A DNA stretch of 56,623 bases from Spirogloea muscicola (taxonomy: Eukaryota; Streptophyta; Zygnematophyceae; Spirogloeales; Spirogloeaceae), in NCBI GenBank assembly GCA_009602725.1, contig WELB01000060.1, positions 401,339 to 457,961 of the forward strand, read 5' to 3'. Each line of letters starts with the position of its first letter. Position 1 is the first letter of the stretch. Of the stretch, positions 1 to 12,600 are shown one piece after another. Under the pieces are notes generated by a model. The model was not told the origin of the DNA. It was given only the letters and a program-made list of their open reading frames with translations, and made no database searches. The position numbers were made by a program, and so were the translations under genes.

Positions 1-111
1 CTTTAAAACGCCCTCCCCTCCCCCCTTTCTAAACCCCGCCTGTGCTTCCGCTTAGCAAGCTCCAGTGACTACACTACCTTAGCCTGCCGCCGCTGCCGGT
101 CGCTGCTGCAG

Positions 112-2463
112 CTTTCAGAAGTATGCCGAGTACGCGCTCGACGTACCCATGTACTTCGTGTACAGGGACAAGCGTTACATCGATGCCAGCGGCCTGTCGT
201 TCCGGGTGAGTCATTATTCCGTGAATTGTAACCTGGAGCCCTGATTCTGTGGCCCCTGCAATTTGCTGGGCCTGCCTAGCAGAGGCTGCTCTGCCCCTAG
301 CTCCTCCTGTCTTGCTAATGACATGGCATGCAAGCAAGCGGCCTAGAGTTGACGGCAGCCTCCGCTGCGCTGGACGCGGCTGTCGCTGCTGCCGACCTTA
401 CTCAGGACTTCATGGAGGGAAGGTTGGCGGTGCTTCCGGGTGCGCGGCCCACCATTCAGGACTGGGAGAATCACCTTACCACCATCTTTCCGGAGGTCTG
501 ACCCAAGCTTATAATTCAATTCCTATGCCCCACAGTTTGAGCTGTATTTTTGCTGGACACGAGTGGCCCACACATCTGCAGCAGCACTTCGGCCTGCCGT
601 CAGCTTGGCAACAGCATTGACGACTTGGTTGTTGCAATATGCACAGTAACCAACGGCTGCGACTGGCATGCCTGGCTGTCGCAGTGGCTGGTGCTCAGTC
701 TGCTGGCAGCATCGCCTCTCTTTTCCCAACTTTAACTGTTCACCTGAAAAACTGCATTGAATAGTGGTGCTGATGCTGTGATTGCCTGCATGCACCAGGT
801 ACGGCTGAAGCGTTACCTTGAAATGCGCGGCGCCGACGGCGGCCCCTGGCGGCGCCTCTGCGCCCTGCCTGCGCTATGGGTTGGTCTTTCAGACTCTGGA
901 CTTGAAGATATACATCATCTGGAACTCTGAGACAGATATTAGTATTAAGCCCAAGCCCTGCAAATCCTTAAAACAAAGCCAATGGTCCACATGCTGCACC
1001 CAAGCTACTGTAGCCGAAGTTATCACCTTCAGATCCCTGAAGGGTGATGCAAATTCCAAAGTTCTCATGGCTATTGATCCGTATCAGGAGCTTATCACAT
1101 ACTCTTAATTGCGCTGCAGAGGGCTGCGTGCCCTTACTTTTTGACCCTAAGCCGAACCCTAAACCGTCTAACCTAGACTAAAGATCTCAAAGCCCGAACC
1201 TGCTTATGGATGCACTTACAAATTTGCGATGGCCAGCTTCGTTGGTTTGCATCACTCGCTGCTAGAAGGTCTTGCTCTCGCAGTGGGCCTGATCTAGTGT
1301 AGCGCTTGGCTCTGCTACGCACTTGGTGCAGGTTGGGCTCCTCTATGACGAGCAGTCCTTGCAGGGCGCAGTTGACCTCATTGCGGACTGGACTGATCGC
1401 GAGCGGGCAATGCTTCGGCGGAAGGTGCTGGGTGGACCTCTGCCAAACGCCCCCTGCTTCATGCATGCTCAATCATCCACCTACAGAAGATCACAAGCCC
1501 TTGTCCCTGAATCAAGCATTTGGTCAAATGCCTCAAGGTCTCCATGGTTGCAGCTGCAAAGGCGAGATACTACCTGTTGCGCATGACTGCTCTGTGCACC
1601 TGGTTATGATCCTGTTTACATCGTATACTGCTTGGAGAGCAAGTGTTGTGCATGATCAGGTCCCAGGTCTTTCTTAGGCCTGCCATACATTGTAGTCATT
1701 GTCTTAGCCCGGAATATCTCAAAGTATGCAGTTAGAATAAAGCCTGTCCAGGAGTGACATCCAACTTACCTGCCTTTTCCAATGATATGCAAGACTGAGA
1801 GCCTAAGCCAAGCAGAAGTCCACATAAGAAGCCTGTTTCGATACTGAGCAGGTGCCTGCCATGGGCTTGAAGACACCTTTCCGAGATGGCCTGCTGAGGC
1901 ACGTCGCCCAGGACGTATACAAGCTGGCCAAGGTCTGTCCAACTGCCTTTGCGTGATGTACTCTTCAGTTTCCCATAGCATTCACCGGGCAATTTGGCAT
2001 GCACTTGGTGATATAAGCTCAAGCTGGTCATTGAGGTTGCCAGTCAAACGTCCTCTATACTGCGTGACCAGGAGGGCCTGGAGAGACGGGGCTACAAGGA
2101 GGCGTCATTTTTGCACGAGCTTGGGTCGATAGTCCAGACGGGTGAGCTTGACAGCAGATGCATTGGTAGATTAGGGAAAGTGGTCCATGTTGCTGTCTGT
2201 TGTTCGTTGCAGTGTGATGTATCCATGAAGCCGTGCATGCTGTCCTCGGTGCATACAGCAGGTGCGATGATATCATGAAGTGCTAACTCACAACTTGCTT
2301 ACTTGCTTATGCTGCTACTTTATGTAATGTTGAGATTGCCCTGTAACAAGCCCGTTATGGACTTTCATGGGCAGGTGATACTCCCGCTGAGAAGCTGTTG
2401 CAAGCATACCATGGAAGGTGGGGGGAGTCAGTAGACCTTGCATACAAGGAGCTAATATACTGA
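112..2463 (+). CDS. GSH1: Glutamate-cysteine ligase, plant type, 3' half (partial)
   Basis: The enzyme joins glutamate and cysteine in the first, rate-limiting step of glutathione synthesis, usually in plastids. Seven exons are seen: 112-205, 406-495, 799-879, 1332-1424, 1852-1932, 2072-2141 and 2375-2463. All have GT-AG borders and join in frame to 198 residues, which matches roughly the last 200 residues of the about 520-residue plant enzyme. Recognisable blocks in order are [80 protein letters not shown] and TPAEKLL. The 5' exons lie outside the window; bases 1-111 are intron. The two cysteines of the second regulatory disulphide of higher-plant enzymes are replaced by Ala (codon 185-187) and Val (430-432), whereas the cysteine in WRRLC is kept. 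Family assignment is very secure. Confidence 0.95.
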
Positions 2464-3602
2464 CTGTATATGACTTGGCAGCATAAGCCATTGCTTCCGG
2501 GACTTGCCTGTCTTGTACGAGACCCTTGTCTAGCTTGTGTTACCAACCTTGCCTTGCATTGAGTACGTTAAGGTGTGCAGCACTTTGAGCTTCGCAACAT
2601 TTGTCATGGTGTGGTGTAGCAGAGTACATTTTGAAGAGTAAGCACTTACTAGAGCACTGCTAGAAGGCAAGAAATCACCCAATCACATGAGTGCATGCAA
2701 GCTTACAGGAAGCTTGTCCTGGTCAATGGATGCATAATCCATTCTAAGCCTCAACAGTATCGTCCTTTGGAAACGTAGTCTGAGGCGAGTCTATGTAGTC
2801 TCAAGAAATGTCAACATTTGCAGTACGTCTACATCTTCGTCTTTTGTTCTCTTGTAATACCTGTGTTGCCTTGATATTATTCGTTCATACAAGGCTGAAG
2901 CCTATGAATAATCGGAATTGGTACAAGATTTGATGTCTTGGCTGTGGATGTTGTCCAGAGCATTATCGCAACAAACAGACACGCAGATGAAGACATGTAG
3001 CTGTCAAAGGTTGCTGTTATTTACTCAAACATGCTAATGTGGACGGCTTGTGGAAGCATCAAGCAGGAGGACGCTTAAACATGATGAACGTTCACACGTG
3101 CACTTTGAACCGTATGTAAGCCACCAGAAAGAAAAAGCAACCCCATAGAGTTATAGATCAGTCGTATACATGCTTCTAATTCATCTAGGATCGTCCGCAT
3201 GTGCATTAGTGCTCTCCAATTTCATGTAGCTACGCAGTAAGTAATTGCAGGGAAATAGGTGCACGCACATGCCCTAAAAAGTATCAAGAGAGAATTTTCA
3301 AAAGAAGGCAGTGGCTGTAGAAGGCCCAATAAAGGAAAAGGGGTAAGGGAATATGTAGGACCCATGAGGTCAGTTGTGCGCATCATGTACTCCGATGCTT
3401 GCTTGCAGATATCACATCTAGAATCAACCTTAATGCAAATCTGTAAGAGGAAGTCAATAAGTGTTGTGTGCCGCACGCTCTGGTACAACATGCCAATCCA
3501 CCGCACTCACAAAAAGTGTCGTATTACACACACTACAGAGATTCTTGCTAATTATATGAGGAGCCACAGCAATGACTATGTGGCTCCTCTGTCATTGCTG
3601 GA
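2464..3602. other. Convergent 3' spacer between GSH1 and PDR transporter
   Basis: No gene is seen. The stretch should hold the 3' untranslated regions of the two converging genes. TGTAA, the usual chlorophyte polyadenylation motif, occurs on the plus strand at 2853-2857 and 3115-3119 (candidates for GSH1) and on the minus strand at 3524-3528 (candidate for the transporter). Composition is AT-richer than the flanking exons. Confidence 0.5.
3558..3600 (-). repeat. Two overlapping inverted repeats just past the PDR stop codon
   Basis: GAGGAGCCACA at 3558-3568 is the exact reverse complement of 3579-3589. CAGCAATGAC at 3567-3576 is the exact reverse complement of 3591-3600. The two stems share bases and cannot both form. 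They begin three bases after the transporter stop codon on its transcript. Confidence 0.6.
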
Positions 3603-6600
3603 CTAGCGCTTCTGGAAGTTGAACTTCCGAATTGCTTGAGCAGTAATCAGGCAGATAATTACAGATGCCGCTGCCAATATAATGGCCGGAAGCCATACTA
3701 GAGAGTAATGGAATCCAAAGTAGTCTCGTATATACTGACGAACCTGTAGAATAGTTGGTCAATCATGGCAAGCTCAATATGGGAGCAGATAAACAGAATG
3801 GTTGGTGCTTTGAGAGCAAGTACATGCTAAATGCAGCCTATGCAGCCCTAAAGATGTGACCACGTACCTCTTTGTTGCCATCGTCGAGGTAGAGTATCGA
3901 CTTCACATTCCCTAGTTGCGACGTTATCATGCCGTAGAGGACCCAAGCAAGGGGGTTTATATAGTAAAACCACACCCACCATCCAGGTATGCTCTGCGAT
4001 AACAGGATGGAACCAACACTACAGTCTATTAGGAGTCTAAGGACACTTTGGGATTGCAACTTCCTGAGACCATTGAAAGGTAAATACAGCCCTCTCCGGG
4101 AGCTTTAAGGATTTTCTGGCTAAGTACAACTAGCAAAGGCGGGCAAGAAGATATCATAGAACGCGTTGACGACCTGCAAAGCATCTACTCTCAGCAGTCC
4201 TGAGGAAGGCAAGCTGCAGACTCACGGGCTCGGGTATGAGGAAGCCGGAGAAGAGGTTCCAGAGGCCGTAGAAGAAGGACGACACAATCGCAGCAGCTTG
4301 AGGGTTGGGTGTCAACGAGACCATCATCATACCGTAAAACGTGAAGAGTATGAGTGTGAGGAACATGTAGAGGTAGAACCAGAAGAATTTGTCTGCAAGT
4401 ACAGAAAGCGATGCAGCCCAATGGGGGAGGTTGCTTGCAAGCTTTGCTTAGACCCATGGTAGTATTCACTTTATACTGGTCTTGCTTAAAACTTATTGTG
4501 CTGTATAAGCATCCTTATGCAAGCACACTGAAGTTTTCAACAAATGGCATCCGTCATCAGTACATCAAAACTGATGGAGTTAAGCGATAGCTTATAGAAG
4601 AAGTGATTGAGGCTGGAAGCGACTCCGCTTCAGCAGCTCACCTGCTGTCCACTCAAAGTGGATCATTGCATAGACGATTATTGAGTAGGCCGTACTTTGA
4701 ATAAGGATGTAGGGTACCTCAATGGACATCTATCAACAGCAAGTCCACAATAGAGATGAGTCGAGAATAGCAAGAAAGGCCAATGGCCTTAAGGTCAAAG
4801 TGATAGAGCTTCTGCAACGTGGTCCTACAAGTCTAGCATCCAGGTTATGAAATTCAGAAGCAGGTAAAAGTTTAAGGGGTGGGCTGGTGCTCACAGCGGC
4901 AGCAGCGAATGGGAGGGCCGAGTACATCCCCGCAGCTCGTTCGCGATACATGACTGATCGTTCGATCGCAAACACAGGCTGCACCGCTGAGCCGTTTGAG
5001 AAGCCTTGGAACAGTGTGGCTGCATACAGTGCTCCCATGACCTGCACAAGCTAACTGGCTCAGCAGTCGTAGTTGCATGCCATTGGCAGGGTGGATAAGG
5101 GCAATGACGGCATTGTGTTTGGCCCTTTAGAGCAATCAGTAATGTGTCATTGGGGGTGGGGTAAAGGAGAGTCTTTAGAACGATAGCAGATTTGGGAATG
5201 CTGGCAGCGAGCCTGAACTTGCATCTCATGACGGCCATTGCTCGTAAGTCAGATTATTGTGCAAGCAACTCACATGCAGGACGTGTGGAGTTCAATTGCG
5301 ACGTCAACACTAGATAGAAGCTGATAGGTTTTTGATAGGTTTTTACAGCAGTGGAGCTCACATTGAATACATCAGTCGAGGTCCTGCGCTTGCTACCCTT
5401 GTTCCAGAAGATGGACCCAAACAAGATGGCAATTGCCACCGTAAATACAAATCGGACTGTGTTGTAAGTTGGGTTCTTCCAATAGCTCCGCTGATTCTTC
5501 CACAACAGTGCAACATACTGCGTCCACTCTGTGCGCGCACGCGTTGTGTCAAAGTGCAACGATGTCGCCCCTGGCCGCGGCTGCATCAGCTTCTCAATAC
5601 GGGCGTTCATCCGCCTGCAAGAGCAATAGAATTGTCAGTCAGCACTATTATGTATTTTGGTTGTCAGGTCAGGAGGTTTCGGTCTTCAGACCGCTGCGTG
5701 ATTGACTCCATCAAAATATCATCAATGTTGAGAATGCTATGTACTCTGGTACTCAACAAGTGCATGTCATAGCAGGGCTTCAGGCTAAGCTCATATGCAT
5801 GGTAAGTAAGAGGACTGACTGCTTTGTCAGTAAGTCAAGCAAGCTTGAAATTTATGACGTGAATCTAAATCCGTAGGTTGAGTTCACAACATATTGCATG
5901 TCTAGCAGGGCATCAGCTTTTTTAAAGATCATGTGCATGGTGATAAAGAGGACTGGCTGCTGTCTATAAGCAAGTCAAGCAAGCTTGTGGTGAATAGTGT
6001 GAATCTAAATTTGTTAATTGAGATTGTTACAGGATCCATGAGCTCCAAAGCGTGTAAGCGAAGAGACAGGCTGCATGTGCTAAATGGGAATTTGCAAGGG
6101 AAAGTGGCGCACGTGTTGACGCTGCTCGCTGCGTAGAGCTCGGCAAAGTCCACGCCAAGCTTGCGTTCCATGGCCTGTGTGGAGATGTCCAACATCCATG
6201 TTGCCGGGTTGTACCCATCGGGGCAGGGCGGCACGCCCGGAATAGCCTGGAAATACTCCACCAGCTTGGCGCTTTTGGCGCCCAGCTCGCCATTGTAGAT
6301 GATCTGGCCACCGCGCTTCATGAGCAGGAGCTCGTCAAATGACTCGAAGATGTCGATGGACGGTTGGTGGATGGTGCACACCACCGTGCGGCCCGTATCT
6401 ACTGTGTTGCGCACTGTGCGCATCACAATAGCTGCGGCTCTTGCATCCAGACCTGCAGTCAGCAACACCAACACAAGGATAATCTTGAGATTATCTCGGA
6501 AATTTGACGCTGGAAAGATAGTGCATGTAAGGCACAGAACAACAGTGTGAAGCCTTCATTATTGCCATTACTGGAGCTTACCAGATGTGGGCTCGTCCAT

Positions 6601-9600
6601 GAAGATGATGGAGGGGTTGGCAACAAGCTCAACGGCGATGGTGAGCCGCTTGCGCTGCTCGACACTGAGGCCATTGACGCCAGGCAGCCCAACGAGTGCG
6701 TTGCGCAGGGATGTCAGCTCCGCAAGCTCCATCACCTCGTCCACAAACATCTGCCATCAAGCCATGGTATCTTTGAGGAGAACAGATACACATGTGAACC
6801 AAACTCTGAAGCTTGTGCAAATCTTCAGCTTACAGCGAACCCCGAGGACACGAGAGGGTTGTGACAGCAGTCGCAATTGCTTAGTGAGGCACCTCGCGGT
6901 CAGATTTGCTGACTTCTGGCGGCAAGCGCAGCCATGCGGAGAAGATCAATGCCTCTCTCACGGTCGTCTGCAACAACAGCAGCAACTCAAAGTTGCAGAG
7001 TCAGACCCAAGCTTTTTGCTGCACAGATCAGATCCAAGGGTTGACAACCTTGGTCGCTGCGTCCCACACCACAGGTGGGCATGCGGCAAATGCATGATTT
7101 TCACAAAGGCAAACAGATTGCTCAGCAAGCAAGCCTGATCACAATGAATGTGCTCCAAGATTCCAACTCTAGGATGGGAAGCAGCATACGCAGGGCGAAT
7201 GGGTGTCTGTCTGCTCGCAGTATCCGGACACCCGCGCGAACGAGTTCTGCTCCTTGGGGAAGCTGGCCACGTATATGTCACCCTCAATTGTGCCCGCTGC
7301 GCAGTCAGCAGTAGCACACACCGTCAGCAACAGTAATTACCATTATGTCCGCATCAATGTGATATAGCAGCAGGTGAGAGCCAAAGCATTGATAGAGTGC
7401 AGATAAGGGCTGCCTGTGTAAGGGACTGCCATGTGTCATGTCAATGGCCACATTCTTCTTTCATAACACCTGTCTTCCTGCCGGAGAGTACATCCATGAG
7501 CGTGGTCTTGCCAGCGCCACTGACGCCCACCAGCGCGGTGAGCACGCCTGGCCGAAAAGCGCCAGATATGCCACGCAGCAGCGGTAGCCGCCCGCCCTTT
7601 TCAATGCCAAACTCATCATTCCCCTGCACAGCTTGCACGCTCAAGTGAGGGGCGCTCACTGCCGTCAAGGTTGCATAACAAAACCAGGTCAAGCCAAGGT
7701 TACTGCCCCACTCAGACTGCTGGCATATCTCCAACTATCTCATTGTCATTTGCTTCAGGAGGTTCACTACAAAATCCCTGCATATGCTGGGCGTGAGCTT
7801 CAAATTTTGTCTCAATTAGACATAATCTGAGACTTGACATGTTAGATGCCTTTGAACCACATGGCAGCATACAGTCCTGCTACACGCTCAAGGTGAGACC
7901 CATTTAGCAGGACTGAGGCTGGCAGGCGAGAGACCTCACCTGGGGGACAGTGACGTAGTACCAAATGTTGCGGAAGGTCATAGCATACGGCTGGAAGGGT
8001 AGGATCATTCCTCGCTTGGGCGCCTCGCCGCCCTCGCTCGCGAAGGAAAGGATGCTGGGAAACTTGTCACGCGCCGCCAGCACCGCGTGTGATGTCACTG
8101 GCTGCTCGTCCTCACCAATCTCCATAACTCCCTGCGCCACATCGCCTGAAGGCCAACAGCAAGCACACATACAAGCCATGAGGGCCTTGCCAACGTGCAT
8201 ACTGGCCGTCACCTAGACCACGAACATCATCAGCGGGTGGCAGCCTGAGGGAGGGCCAATGCAAAGAACAGGTAAAGTAAGGCTGACAGGACTTCCACTA
8301 ATGAAGTGCACAAGGTATTGCAAAAATGATGCCATTAGGAGGGGATGTAGTGACGACAGAGAGAGGGGCTTCTGCTGAGCTCCTAAAGGACCGAAGTATC
8401 AGGCAAGGTGAGAAGGGGGATAGCTGAGGACCTGCTTGCGTCTGCTCAAGAAAGTTGTCCCACTTGCTGGTGGGCTCATGCCCGGCCTCCATATCCTCGT
8501 CTGCAAGACAAGAGTGTGGCAGAGCACGTGAGCACCCACACAGTGAGAGCATGCCGCCAGCTTTTGGGGACCAGCATTTGTGCTAAGCACAGAAGTCAAT
8601 AAGCTATCCCAAGTTGAGGTAGAGTTTGCGCTTGACTTAGACATGGGGCTTCGGGCATGTGCAACTTGCCTTCAGGTGTTGGTCTCATAACCTCTCTCCC
8701 GTGGCCATTGGTTGCAGTCCCATTGGTGTGAGCCCCGGCTGCTGCCGGTGCGGCACCGTCCATACTCTTGCGATCGGAGCTCCGCCGCATCGACACTGTG
8801 TTAGAGAGTGGCTCGCCCATACGGGTCGCCTGCTTTTCAGCCAGCACATCCTCTGGTATCACCGCCTGTGGCTTCCCAAGTGCTGCAGAGCAGGCAAAAC
8901 ACATGCAGAAGTCTTTGTTCCATTGCTCAATCGTTAGCAGACCTCTTGTCTGACTTGATCTCATAACTGCGCGCTGCGTGTTGGCTTGTAAGTCCAATCA
9001 TCTCGACAATAATGTCAAGTTGGTGCTATACAGTTGTACATAGATCTTCAAGAGTAAGGTATGCCATGGAATTTTAGTACCAGGTATATGATGAAGGTGT
9101 CCCTGACAGCTTACAGGAGAGGAAGGTGAGGGCGATGACGACGAGAAAGTTGAACACGATGGCAAAGCCGACCAAGGCGCCAATGCCGAGCCACACCCAG
9201 TAGTAGTGTAGGAAGATGCCACGAGATCTCAACACTGCTTGCCCAATTGTCTCGCTTGGATTGTACTGATATGGCTGCACAACTCGCAACAAGGCATTGC
9301 ATCATTCAAGATGACTCCTTTGGAGGACTGTGGAGTGTACAAAGCTCAAAATAGTGAATTGCAGAGCGTTCAGAATTAGTAGCATGTGAACATTTCTTGC
9401 AGGCACTGCTGGGACTGATGGCTCACCTCTCCCCAGCGTGGGGAGGTAAATTCATTCACGGCCATTGCATTCTGGGCATATGCCAGCTATCACAAGGCAA
9501 CAAACAAATGGTCGTCAGCCATGTACCGTCATCTGACACACAGACTTCCATCTTGAAGTTGGAGTCAATAAGACACAAGACAAATGCGAACCTGCTCGTG

Positions 9601-12600
9601 GGGCAAGTGCTCCCAGCAAGCAGCTGAGTCAGACTCTCCAGCTACTTACGTAATGTGAGACCGACACTTTAACCCTGACACCAGCTTTCAATCTTTGACA
9701 ATGTGGTCATTTTGGCCGAGTCCTGGAGGTCGCGGCATTGTTCTATACCATCATGAGCTGAAAGTCGTGCAGGTGTGCTCAGTATGGGAGATGTGCATGT
9801 CTGCATTGAAACCTGGACTGACAGCCCTTGCTCTGTGATGTGAGACTCAGGGCAATCCTTACCGGGGAAATCCAAAAGCCCCAGACCCACCAGACGGGAA
9901 TGTCGGGCTTGGCAAGGATGAAGCCACCGAGGATGAAGATAGTGAGCAGCATGAATGACCCGAATGTGTTAGCAACGGTCATGGACCGACAGATGGCTGA
10001 GATGAGGCGGAACAGGGCAATGGCCATTTGGTGGATCACAAATAAGATGAGCCAGAATGTAAAGAATCTGCACACAACGGCAACAGCGGCAGGTTAGTGA
10101 TGGCATTTAGTGGCACTTGGATTGAGGTCAATCCAGCTCGCGCAAATACCAGTATCCTTAGAATGCCACCCAGAGCTGAATTCTATGGCCACTGCAAATC
10201 CCCCAGCCGAGGAGTGGAGGGGAAGGGCCCAGCGTACCGGCTGGCCTCCGGGGCGAGGCCTGCGACGTAGTAGAAGATGAGCGTCCACGTTGAGGATTCA
10301 AGGAGGGAGTTGAAGATGCGGAGGATCCACGTCGGCGCTGCAAACGACCACGCGGGATAGAAGTAGTTGTCGCGCTGCTTGTAGAACACAGAAAGACGCT
10401 GTATGATGATTGCCATCTCCGTGAAGCCACTGCGAGGCGGGAAGGAGGAGGAAGGAAGGTCAGCTTGGTGGACTGGTAGTAAAGGAGCTGATTTTGCATA
10501 AGGCCAAGAGACCTCTTCACTCATCTGACTGTCCACTTTGATGCTAAGCTGAGGACATATAAAGTTGAATGGTGGACTTGACAGTTGCAGATAAATCCAA
10601 GCATGGGGGTTTGCCTCACCTGAACATGATCATGATCAAGGAGAAAAATATAGCGCCAAGGTAGATGGTGCCATCCTTCTCCGAGTGCGTGCTGAGAGTT
10701 GTGCGCAGGAACGTCGTTGCTGTAATAATGCCAACAGTTGAGATCTGCGCCCACAAGTACTGCAGTCAGGCCTTGTTGGCGTGAAGGTCGATCTCCTTGT
10801 ATGGTCAATAGATCTCAATTACCAGAGCCGCCGCCGCCTCAAAGCTGGAGACAATACCGGCGACAAGCTTGCAAACAGGACATGTTATGCTTGACTGCGC
10901 TTGCAAAGAGGATCTTAGCCCTGCAGGCATGACTACATGGTCGTGAATTTAAGGGGCACACCTGGAAGAAAATGAAGACGAAGAGGAAAGTGTTGCGCTT
11001 GAGAAGAATCATCTCGCGCCACGTCATGACTTGCAAGATGCCGCTGAGGCCCAGCGCATACTTGGTCGTGACCAGTGCCTGGCAAACCCCCAATGTATGC
11101 CGCAAGCGATGCGAGTCACATTTCACCACATCATGCACGGTATGGAAACAGATATTACTTGTAGTCTACACAGTCGATTTCTCTTGAGATCTGATGCAGC
11201 AGTGGTAGTTCGATTATCCTGAGTCATAATAAAGCACATAGGGAATTGCTGAGCGTGTTACCTTTACAAAAGAATACAGCAAAGCAAAGCTGTCATACAA
11301 GACAAGTGGGTGAAGGACATTCATTGTCTGTTACATTTCTGAGCCAAACGACCCCAGTGTTCATATGATTTTACTGAGCCATAGAATCCAAGGAGGGGAT
11401 GATGGGAGCAGGCTCGCGTGGCTAGCTGCTGCTTCTCAGTGTCTTTCCTTGCCGGCTTGTTTAGGACAGGTGGTGGTGCTTGTCTCACGTCGGGGTGCGC
11501 AGAGGCGGTGTCGAAGGCCGTGGCGAGCTCCTTGGCGATGGCCTGGCCGAGCGGGTATGTGGCAAAGTGCTCACTGAAGCCCTGCGGGGAGACATAGCGG
11601 TATGGCGCACCGCCTGCCGGCTTCCAGTATTGCTGCAAACCCAGAGCCAGCGCAGGCCCTCGCGCGGAGCTTCAAACGGCAGACAGAGGCACTTTGTCTT
11701 CAGAGGAAAATGAGCTGGAGGGACGAGCTGCTGGTAAGGCAAGCTACCAAACACCAGGGAGGAGGCACGCACCTGCTGGTCCTTGCGCGACGTGACCTCT
11801 TGCAGAAAGTCGGCAACGTTCTTGCGCTCGGGGCACATGAAGCCAGCGGAGCTGAAGTAGTCAAGCACCTGCTCGCGTGGGCCGTGGTACACGATGTGGC
11901 CTGCATGCGAGCGTGAGGTCGCGGGCGGTGGATCAGAGGAGGCGGTGGCAGTACAGCAGCAGCAGCAGCGGCATCAGCGCTCGCATGGACAAAGTCTGCA
12001 GCAGTCTGCGTTAATGCAGGACTTGGATGACAAAGCATGGCTCCATACTCCAAGAAGCTGAGCTGGACCTACATGCTACAGATTGACCAAGCTTCACGCA
12101 CCACAGGCCTCACTAGACAAGCTGAACAGGCCGAACAAGCTTCACTGTCGACTTCAAGGCAACAGCAATTGACTCTTCAAAGTCTTGAGGACCCTCACTG
12201 GAGCACGGCCTCACGTCCGACTTAGAGTAGGGGCTGGTGGAGGGAGAGGAGGGAGGGGGAGGGGGAAGGGTGGGGGCTGGGGGGTCCAGGGAAGAGGGAT
12301 GGGTGTGNCTCACCCTCGGCAAGGAGGAGGACCTCGTCGCAGAGTGCGTATGTTTCTGGCGCCGGCTGCAGCAGCGCCACCAGCACCGTCGCCTGGCACA
12401 CCAGGAAGAAGGAGGGGGGGACGAGAAGGTCAGCTGGTCATAGGAGAAGGGAGGAGGGTGGAGAAAGGATAGAAAGAGGAGCAGGACCGTGCCAGCTCCT
12501 TAGAAAGCCAATGTCAAGAGAGGAGAAGAGAGGTCAACATGGAAGGGGCGGTGGGCGCACCTCCATGAGATGCACGAAGTTGCGGATGCACGTCACAATC

